A stretch of 5,771 nt of DNA, from contig CAJBHN010000295.1 in assembly GCA_903952805.1 (NCBI GenBank), positions 1 to 5,771 on the forward strand, in the 5' to 3' direction. The notes beneath the pieces were generated by a model. That model was given only the letters and a program-made list of their open reading frames with translations, made no database searches and was not told where the DNA came from. Of this stretch, positions 1 to 5,147 are shown one piece after another (position 1 is the first letter of the stretch; the number at the start of each line of letters is the position of its first letter). Made by a program: the position numbers and the translations under genes. Origin of the DNA: an uncultured Myxococcales bacterium (GTDB lineage Bacteria > Myxococcota > UBA727 > VGSZ01).

Positions 1-12
1 CGCACCGGCCTC

Positions 13-879
13 ATGAGAAGCCACAAGAGTTTTGCGGCTCCTTCGGCTACACCCCCGACCATGACCCCAGACCGAGACGCACCCGACGCTGCCCCGGCGA
101 CGACGACGACACCTGAAGCTGCCTTCCCCAAGGTGCGGCGTCCCAAAACCAGCAACGTCGAAGTCGCCGTGCGCGACGCGGTGTTTCTGCGATCCGATCC
201 CGGCATCGCCAGCATGCCGCCCTTGTCCCCCGACGCCCCCGAGGTCGCGTTTCTGGGCAAGAGCAATGTTGGCAAGTCCTCGCTGCTCAACGCCCTGCTG
301 CTCAAAAAGAGCCTGGTCAAAACATCGAAGACGCCGGGCCACACCCAACTGCTGAACCAGTTCGGCGTGACGCTGCAGCTGCGCCGCACCCTCAAACACC
401 TGACGCTGGTTGATCTTCCCGGCTACGGCTTCGCCAAGATGCCCAAGGCCCAGCAGGTCAAGACCTCGCAGATGCTGGTGGCCTATCTGAGCCAGCGCGC
501 GGGGCTGAGCGCCCTGGTGCACCTCTTTGACCTGCGCCACGCGCCGACGCCGCAAGACATCGAGACCTGGCGGCAGATGAGCGTGCTGACCCCCACGCGC
601 ATCGTCGTGGGCACCAAGGCCGACCGGGTCCCCAAGAGCAAACACCGCGAGCACGCCAAGGCCATCGCCAAGGCCCTCGGCGTCAGCGCTGACGACGTCG
701 TGGTGGTCTCAGCCATCAGCCGCGATGGGCGCTCGGCGCTGTGGAGCCGGATCCTGGCGGCCTCCAAGCTGACCATTGACGAAGCCGACGCCGACGCTGA
801 AGCCGACGCCGCCCAAGACGCCCAGGACGCCAAAGACGCCGCCGCCCGCACACCGGGCCGCCTCGACGCCGATGCCTGA
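13..879 (+). CDS. engB: EngB/YihA/YsxC-family ribosome biogenesis GTPase
   Basis: This is a TRAFAC-class GTPase of the EngB (YihA/YsxC) family, which in characterised bacteria helps assemble the large ribosomal subunit in the cytoplasm. In 288-residue numbering, G1/P-loop GKSNVGKS is at 82-89. The family-typical G2 region TSKTPGHTQ is at 104-112, G3 DLPGYG at 134-139, G4 TKAD at 201-204 and G5 SAISRDG at 233-239. The conserved core spans about 48-256. Family members are usually near 200 residues, so this one carries a ~45-residue Pro/Ala/Thr-rich N-terminal extension and a ~32-residue Ala/Asp tail. The start is uncertain. The frame is open to the window edge, ATG 13 is the first visible start, and ATG 61 (residue 17) is equally plausible; none has a clear Shine-Dalgarno. 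The 3' end overlaps the rimI-like gene by 8 nt. The family is confident from the complete set of G motifs; the exact N terminus is not. Confidence 0.93.
   Translation: MRSHKSFAAPSATPPTMTPDRDAPDAAPATTTTPEAAFPKVRRPKTSNVEVAVRDAVFLRSDPGIASMPPLSPDAPEVAFLGKSNVGKSSLLNALLLKKSLVKTSKTPGHTQLLNQFGVTLQLRRTLKHLTLVDLPGYGFAKMPKAQQVKTSQMLVAYLSQRAGLSALVHLFDLRHAPTPQDIETWRQMSVLTPTRIVVGTKADRVPKSKHREHAKAIAKALGVSADDVVVVSAISRDGRSALWSRILAASKLTIDEADADAEADAAQDAQDAKDAAARTPGRLDADA
781..840 (+). repeat. Degenerate GACGCC/GAAGCC short tandem repeat encoding the EngB Ala/Asp tail
   Basis: GAAGCCGACGCC occurs at 781-792 and again at 799-810, and further GACGCC-like units follow to about 840. In the engB frame this reads as an Asp/Glu/Ala-rich tail after the conserved GTPase core. 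Such codon-length repeats expand and shrink by slippage, so tail length may vary between strains. Confidence 0.55.
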
Positions 880-1342
880 GTGTCGTCGCCTGACCGTCGA
901 TGACCTCACGGCGCTGGTCGATCTCGAGCAACGGGCCCAACCCCTCGGCTGGACCGAAAACGCCCTGCTGTTGGAGCTGGTCCACGACGACGCCGTTGTG
1001 TTGGGGCGCCACGAGAACGGCGCCCTGGTGGCCTACTGCGTCGCCCGCAGCATCCTCGACGAACGCTGGATTCTGAACATCGCGACCGACCCCGGGCATC
1101 GACGCCGCGGCCACGCCGATGCGTTGCTCACAGCAGCGGCGCAGCTCGACCTGTCGACGTCGTCAGCGCCGGCGACGTCGATGTGGCTGGAGGTGCGGGC
1201 CTCGAATCTGCCCGCCCAGGTCCTGTATCAACGCCATGGCTTCGTCGTCGTCGGCCGCCGCCCGGGGTACTACCCACCCCTGCCCGGGGGCGACGCCCAG
1301 CGCGAGACGGCCCTCGTCATGCGGCGGGCGCTGACGGACTGA
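872..1342 (+). CDS. rimI: RimI-type GNAT N-acetyltransferase
   Basis: This is a 156-residue GNAT acetyltransferase closely resembling RimI, which acetylates the N-terminal alanine of ribosomal protein S18 using acetyl-CoA. The acetyl-CoA pyrophosphate loop is RRRGHA (77-82), a variant of Q/R-x-x-G-x-G/A. The RimI signature LEVRASN lies at 106-112 with the candidate catalytic Glu at 107. It is followed by LYQRHGF (118-124) with the conserved Tyr119 and then by GYYPP (132-136). I chose ATG 872 because homology begins there and the length fits the family. An in-frame ATG at 776 would add a Pro/Thr/Lys-rich stretch that is only the shifted reading of the engB tail. The start codon overlaps the engB stop (ATGCCTGA), no good ribosome site precedes it, and coupled translation is likely. 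GNAT membership is very secure. RimI rather than another protein N-acetyltransferase is well supported but not proven. Confidence 0.88.
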   Translation: MPECRRLTVDDLTALVDLEQRAQPLGWTENALLLELVHDDAVVLGRHENGALVAYCVARSILDERWILNIATDPGHRRRGHADALLTAAAQLDLSTSSAPATSMWLEVRASNLPAQVLYQRHGFVVVGRRPGYYPPLPGGDAQRETALVMRRALTD

Positions 1343-1344
1343 CC

Positions 1345-2637
1345 TCACCAATTGGGCAGGATGTTGCCCAGCTTGTCGATGATGCTCAGGTGCAAGTGAT
1401 GGTGGTGGAAGAAGAACCAGCCGATGTCGCTGGCCTCACTGACGTCAAACGACAAGCCCCTGCCAAACGAGTTGCGTGACGCCGCGAAACCATTCGCGGT
1501 GCACGCCTTGCCCGTCAGCGTGCCCTCGTCGCACAAGACGGCAGCCGCCTGCTGCAAGATGGGGCCGACGAGGCCGTCGACGCCGACGGTGAGGTATTGG
1601 GGCGAGTCCATGAGCTTGCCGATGAACACCGTGGTGCGCCACACGTCCAGCGACGTCGGCTCGCCGGTACAGTGGTAGGCCTCCTGCCCACCTTCGGTGT
1701 GGGGGCAGATTTCCCGCAAGCGGTTGTTGGCGACGCCGAGCTGGTAGTAGGCGATGTCCATGTCGTAGCCGCGCTCATGGCTGCCGGGGGGGTGGCCAGG
1801 CTGGCCGTCGCTGGTGCCGGGGATGGAGCCGTTTTGCTCGCTCATGTCGCCCAGGCCCAGCACGCTGGTGCCGAAATCCCAGTTGGCGGCGGTGCAGCGG
1901 GTGTGGGCGGCGGCGTATTTGACGAGCATGGCGACGTCGCGGCGGATAAAGCTGCGGTATTGGTTGCTGCTGGTTTCGCCATTGATGGCGTAGTCGTCGT
2001 AGCCGTCGCCCTGGCGGGGATCGAAGACAATCAGCTCGCCGCAGAAGGCCTCGATGGCGGCGGTGCTGCCGCCGGCGACGGTGCACTCAAACGAGGGGAT
2101 GTCGGCGCAGCTCGTCGTCGGCGCTGGCGGCGGGGTGCCGAGGTCGACGGGGCCCGCTTCGCCTTCGCCTTCGCCACCCGCGGTGTTGAGGCAATTGGTC
2201 GCGCAGGTCTCGTCGCAAGTCGCGCCCGTCGAGGGTGCACAAGAGCCGTCGGCATCGCAGGTGCCGCCACAGGTGTGGGCGTCGCAATCGGGCCAGCACA
2301 AGCCGGGTCCCCCATCGACCAGGGGCCAGCAGCGAGAACCCGCCTGACACTCCGCCGTCGAGCCGTTGCCGCTGCAGGAGGCGCTGGCCGCGGTCTGGAA
2401 GCACACGCCGTAGACGCAGACGCCGCTGTTGTCGCCGACGCCCTCGCATTCGCTGTCGCAGCTGCACACGCCACCCATGGCGACGGTGCCGGCGGCCTCG
2501 CCTTCTCCCTCAGCGCCCACGTCAACGTCGCCTTCTCCTTCGCCGGTCTGGCCGTCGTTGGCGGCTGGCACGCAGCCCACGAACACGGCGAGCAGGGTCG
2601 AGCAGGCGGCAGCAAGGCAGATCGAGCGTAGTGTCAT
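1345..2637 (-). CDS. Secreted lipoprotein with Cys-rich module and C-terminal LAS/MepA-like zinc peptidase domain
   Basis: This is a 430-residue predicted lipoprotein. It has a lipoprotein signal peptide with hydrophobic core to residue 21 and lipobox FVGC with Cys22 as the acylation site. A GEGEG spacer covers 32-50. A module with 16 cysteines covers 58-149, and a second GEGEGE spacer lies at about 154-161. The C-terminal domain (~175-430) has 8 more cysteines. It carries SHERGYDMD at 286-294 (His287, Asp294; H-x6-D) and HHHHLHL at 411-417, matching the H-x6-D ... H-x-H zinc ligands of LAS peptidases and most like the MepA/M74 murein endopeptidases. The inferred role is cleavage of peptidoglycan or another D-amino-acid peptide, attached to an outer or inner membrane. 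The reading frame continues upstream to 3081, but that part is antisense-frame noise inside the STAND gene. ATG 2637 is supported by the signal peptide and an AGAGG 6 nt upstream. The fold assignment rests on motifs only and the substrate is unknown. Confidence 0.8.
   Translation of the reverse strand: MTLRSICLAAACSTLLAVFVGCVPAANDGQTGEGEGDVDVGAEGEGEAAGTVAMGGVCSCDSECEGVGDNSGVCVYGVCFQTAASASCSGNGSTAECQAGSRCWPLVDGGPGLCWPDCDAHTCGGTCDADGSCAPSTGATCDETCATNCLNTAGGEGEGEAGPVDLGTPPPAPTTSCADIPSFECTVAGGSTAAIEAFCGELIVFDPRQGDGYDDYAINGETSSNQYRSFIRRDVAMLVKYAAAHTRCTAANWDFGTSVLGLGDMSEQNGSIPGTSDGQPGHPPGSHERGYDMDIAYYQLGVANNRLREICPHTEGGQEAYHCTGEPTSLDVWRTTVFIGKLMDSPQYLTVGVDGLVGPILQQAAAVLCDEGTLTGKACTANGFAASRNSFGRGLSFDVSEASDIGWFFFHHHHLHLSIIDKLGNILPNW
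2488..2547 (-). repeat. Gly-Glu spacer of the lipoprotein (first block)
   Basis: This codes for residues 31-50 of the lipoprotein, dominated by GEGEG and EGEGE runs directly after the lipobox region. It is an acidic flexible tether between the acylated cysteine and the Cys-rich module. A second, shorter GEGEGE block (about 2158-2178) separates that module from the peptidase-like domain. Confidence 0.6.
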
Positions 2638-2643
2638 GTCAGA

Positions 2644-2648
2644 CCTCT
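2644..2648 (-). promoter_or_regulatory. Ribosome binding site of the lipoprotein gene
   Basis: On the minus strand AGAGG lies 6 nt before ATG 2637. It decides the start of the lipoprotein, since the open frame continues upstream to 3081. The 61-bp gap to the STAND gene contains no clear terminator. Having a Shine-Dalgarno here, while the STAND gene upstream appears leaderless, fits translation of an internal gene in a two-gene mRNA. Confidence 0.55.
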
Positions 2649-2698
2649 GCGCACCTTCTCGTACAGGTCGTCGCGGCTGACAACCGGTGGCAAGGCGC

Positions 2699-5011
2699 TC
2701 AGGCGTGATTTTCCTGGGCGCCAAACAGAGCCCGGCGGATGCGCTCGGCGGCCGCCACCTGCACCGTCGACGACGTCGAAGGCGTCCCGCGCAGCACGGC
2801 GATGGCGTCTTTGACCTGGACATCATCCAGGCGGGGCAAGGCGGCGTCGACGACGATGGCGTGGGCCTTGGCGTCCATGCCCAACGACCGCTCGGCGGCG
2901 GCCAGGCGGGCGTGGACCAGAGCCAGCAGGCCTGGATCGCCGACCTCGCGGCCAATGGTGCCCGCCCGCGACCACAGCAAGACGGCGTCGGCGACGACGT
3001 GGTCGGCGGCGCCTTCGACGGCGGCGATGTCACCCTGCAGGGCCACCGCCAGCGCTTCCTGGCGGCGGTTGTTGAGCTCACGATGGATGATCACCGAGCG
3101 CTTGATGAGGTCCCTGGCATCGTCGATATGGCCCTGGGCCAGGCGAACGCGACCGAGCTGCAGCAGGTGAATTCCCTCGTAGCGACGGTCCCCCGTGCGT
3201 TGGTGGATGCCGATGGCGGTCTCGTAGTGCGCGGCGGCGACGTCGAGGTGGCCGCTGTCTTCTTCGAGCAGACCGTAAAAGCCGACGCAGCGACCTTCGA
3301 GGCGGACGTCGCCCACGTCGCGGACGATCGCGATGGCCTCGTCGTAGGCGCTGCGGGCGGCGGCGAGGTCGCCGACCGCGATGGCGTGGGTGCCAAGGTT
3401 GGCGAGGGCCCGGCCCTCCAAGAGACGGTCGCGGGCGCGCCGCGCCTGCAGCAAGGCCTGCGTCAAGTCGTCCTTGGAGGACGCCAGTTGGCCGCGCACC
3501 CGACGGACCCTGGCCCGCAGTTCAAGGACCCGGGCCACCAGACCGGGCGCGACCCCGGCGGGCTCGGCGCGATCAACGGTGCGATCCAGCAGCCGGGCGA
3601 AGAGGTCCTGGGGCCCCCGCGTCGTCATCCCCGGCTCGAGTGCCACCAGGGCCAACAGGGCGTGCGTCAAGCTGGTCAGGCTCGCGGGTTCGTCGGCCAG
3701 GGCTCGGCGCACGACGGCCAGCAGGTTGTCTTGCTCGGCCTCCAACTCGCGACGGGCCAGCAACCCGCCGTGGCCGTCGACATTTTCCCGCAGGCCGCCG
3801 CAGCGCCCCAGCACCCAGGCTGCATGGCGACGGACCAGCGCCTCGCGGGACGTGAAGAGTTCGAGCCGTGGCAGCTCGGGACCGCCGCCGTCGCCAGCGC
3901 GCCCCCCGGGCAGGAGTTCCAGCGTGGCCGCGCGCACCGGCTCACTCTGGCGACGTTGGGGCTTCACCTGCACGATCAACTCCCGCACGGCGGTGGGATG
4001 GATGTAGCGGGCGGGGGCCTCGTCAGCGACGATCATCGACTTCAATAACGCTTTTTCGACGAGGGATTCGATGGCGGCCGCCACCGAAGGCGCGCCGGGG
4101 ATCTCACTCAAGTCGATGACGTCACGGGCGGCGTCGAGGGTGAAACCGCCATGGAAAATCACGGCCTGGGCGAGGGTGGCGCGCTCCCAGGGCTGCAACA
4201 AATCAAGGGACCAGGCGACGACGCCAGCGAGGGCCGAACGACGACCGCTGGCCCCCAACCCGGGGGCGTGACGAGGCAGGCGCTCCAACAGCTCACCGGG
4301 GCTCAGGACGCGACACCGGGCCGCTGCCAGCTCGATGGCCTGGGGCACGCCCTCGAGGTGATTGGCGATGGCATCGATGGCGACCAGCTCGGCGCGGTCG
4401 GCGGTGCGGGCGTGGCTGCCGCGGGCTTCGTTGGCCCTCTCGACGAAGAGCTGGCCGGCTTCGCTGACGTCGTCGGGACGGCGCTCGCGTTTGAGAGACA
4501 GGGGCGGCACCGTAAACGTCTGGACCGCCTCGTTGGGCAGCACGGCGTCACGGCGGGTGACGAGGATATGGGCACCGGGGGCCTGCGCGACAAAGGCCTG
4601 CAAGGCCTCAATGGCGTCGACCACACCGTCGACGCCGTCCACGATGACGAGAGCCGGGCCCCGCTCGCACAGGACGGCAGCGATGCGTGACCTCTCGACG
4701 TCAACCGAGGCCGAGGCATCAGGCAACAAGCCGAGCATCAAGCCGAGCAGGCGGACGAGGCCTGCGCCGTCTTCGGCCCCCAGACACTCCACCAGCCACA
4801 CGCCGCCCTCGTGGCCAAAGCGGGGCAGTTCGCGGGCGCCGGCCCGCAGCGCCAGGCGCGTCTTGCCGATGCCAGCTGGCCCCACGAGGACGACCAGCGG
4901 AGGCATGCCGTCGGCCAGGGCCTTGCCAAGGGCCAGCAGAGCGCGTTCGCGGCCCACAAAGGCACCCCGCTCCACGGGGAGATTGGTGAGAGGCGCACTC
5001 CGACGTACCAT
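2699..5011 (-). CDS. STAND (AfsR/COG3903-type) ATPase with C-terminal TPR repeats
   Basis: This 770-residue protein is a signal-transduction ATPase of the STAND class. The N terminus NLPVERGAFVGRERAL (10-25) is the typical entry to this family. Walker A is GPAGIGKT (44-51), the Walker B region LVIVDGVDGV (121-130), and a sensor-like HILVTRRD lies at 148-155. The family signature GVPQAIELAAARCRVLS is at 221-237, followed by the WSLDLL...HGGFTLDAA winged-helix region (267-295). A Gly-rich insert lies near 360-385, then E-x-DNL at 426-430. From ~490 to ~730 there are about five or six TPR-like helical pairs, several with an exact 40-residue period. No transmembrane segment, kinase, BTAD, cyclase or LuxR HTH domain is present. 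The predicted role is a cytoplasmic nucleotide-dependent switch that senses a ligand or protein through the TPRs, with an unknown output. ATG 5011 is favoured by homology from residue ~9 and by a -10 element 6 nt upstream. It is probably co-transcribed with the lipoprotein gene 61 bp downstream. Confidence 0.9.
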   Translation of the reverse strand: MVRRSAPLTNLPVERGAFVGRERALLALGKALADGMPPLVVLVGPAGIGKTRLALRAGARELPRFGHEGGVWLVECLGAEDGAGLVRLLGLMLGLLPDASASVDVERSRIAAVLCERGPALVIVDGVDGVVDAIEALQAFVAQAPGAHILVTRRDAVLPNEAVQTFTVPPLSLKRERRPDDVSEAGQLFVERANEARGSHARTADRAELVAIDAIANHLEGVPQAIELAAARCRVLSPGELLERLPRHAPGLGASGRRSALAGVVAWSLDLLQPWERATLAQAVIFHGGFTLDAARDVIDLSEIPGAPSVAAAIESLVEKALLKSMIVADEAPARYIHPTAVRELIVQVKPQRRQSEPVRAATLELLPGGRAGDGGGPELPRLELFTSREALVRRHAAWVLGRCGGLRENVDGHGGLLARRELEAEQDNLLAVVRRALADEPASLTSLTHALLALVALEPGMTTRGPQDLFARLLDRTVDRAEPAGVAPGLVARVLELRARVRRVRGQLASSKDDLTQALLQARRARDRLLEGRALANLGTHAIAVGDLAAARSAYDEAIAIVRDVGDVRLEGRCVGFYGLLEEDSGHLDVAAAHYETAIGIHQRTGDRRYEGIHLLQLGRVRLAQGHIDDARDLIKRSVIIHRELNNRRQEALAVALQGDIAAVEGAADHVVADAVLLWSRAGTIGREVGDPGLLALVHARLAAAERSLGMDAKAHAIVVDAALPRLDDVQVKDAIAVLRGTPSTSSTVQVAAAERIRRALFGAQENHA

Positions 5012-5017
5012 GGCGAC

Positions 5018-5026
5018 ACTGTAGCA
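5018..5026 (-). promoter_or_regulatory. Extended -10 promoter element of the STAND gene (leaderless)
   Basis: Read on the minus strand, this is TGC followed by TACAGT, an extended -10 box of the sigma-70 type. The hexamer ends 6 nt before ATG 5011, which places +1 at the start codon itself and predicts a leaderless transcript. No convincing -35 hexamer is found 16-19 nt upstream. The same CTGCTAC core occurs in the divergent promoter. This is inferred from spacing and motif only. Confidence 0.5.
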
Positions 5027-5102
5027 GGGTGTGGGACAACGGTTGAGGCTTCTTCACCGTGCGCCCAACAAATCCCGCCAGCGCCGCCCCAAACGCCGGT
5101 CG

Positions 5103-5129
5103 TGGCCGGGACGATGGCCGTCTCCGCCA
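5103..5129. repeat. Imperfect inverted repeat upstream of the rhomboid -10
   Basis: Arms TGGCCGGGACG (5103-5113) and CGTCTCCGCCA (5119-5129) are complementary at 9 of 11 positions around a 5-nt centre. As RNA or DNA it could form a hairpin, with one C-C mismatch and one G-T pair. It lies at about -45 to -19 relative to the predicted start of the rhomboid transcript, covering the -35 position, so it could be an operator. In GC-rich DNA a dyad of this quality can also occur by chance. Confidence 0.3.
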
Positions 5130-5132
5130 GGC

Positions 5133-5141
5133 TGCTACGCT
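5133..5141 (+). promoter_or_regulatory. Extended -10 promoter element of the rhomboid gene (leaderless)
   Basis: TGC followed by TACGCT forms an extended -10 box whose hexamer ends 6 nt before GTG 5148, the same spacing as at the divergent STAND gene. This predicts a leaderless mRNA and is the main reason for preferring GTG 5148 over ATG 5190. No recognisable -35 is present; an imperfect dyad occupies that place. Confidence 0.48.
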
Positions 5142-5147
5142 GGTCGG

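Noticed and set aside
1..16. Possible end of an upstream gene at TGA 14-16 overlapping ATG 13 (ATGA)
   Set aside because: Only four preceding codons are visible, which is too little to support a coding region.
776..871. 32-residue N-terminal extension of the RimI-like protein from ATG 776
   Set aside because: The extension is a Pro/Thr/Lys string made by reading the engB tail repeat in another frame. Family homology and usual length point to ATG 872.
1353..1370. 6-bp perfect stem TGGGCA/TGCCCA with a 6-nt loop near the convergent stops, as a possible terminator
   Set aside because: It lies in the last codons of the lipoprotein gene and has no T-run on either side, so it does not meet the intrinsic terminator pattern.
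1597..2631. 344-codon plus-strand open frame opposite the lipoprotein gene
   Set aside because: The translation is an Ala/Gly/Val-rich low-complexity string with no motif, as expected from the shadow of a GC-rich gene. The minus strand has a signal peptide and zinc motifs.
2672..2683. TTGTCA on the minus strand in the 61-bp gap as a -35 for the lipoprotein gene
   Set aside because: No acceptable -10 lies at 16-18 nt from it, so an independent promoter is not supported.
2638..3081. 148-codon upstream extension of the lipoprotein frame
   Set aside because: It reads as Pro/Arg/Ser-rich noise inside the STAND gene, and it would bury a good lipoprotein signal peptide and ribosome site in mid-protein.
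2687..4048. 453-codon plus-strand open frame opposite the STAND gene
   Set aside because: It lies antisense to the TPR-coding region, lacks recognisable domains, and has Gln/Gly/Ala-rich composition typical of a complementary-frame shadow.
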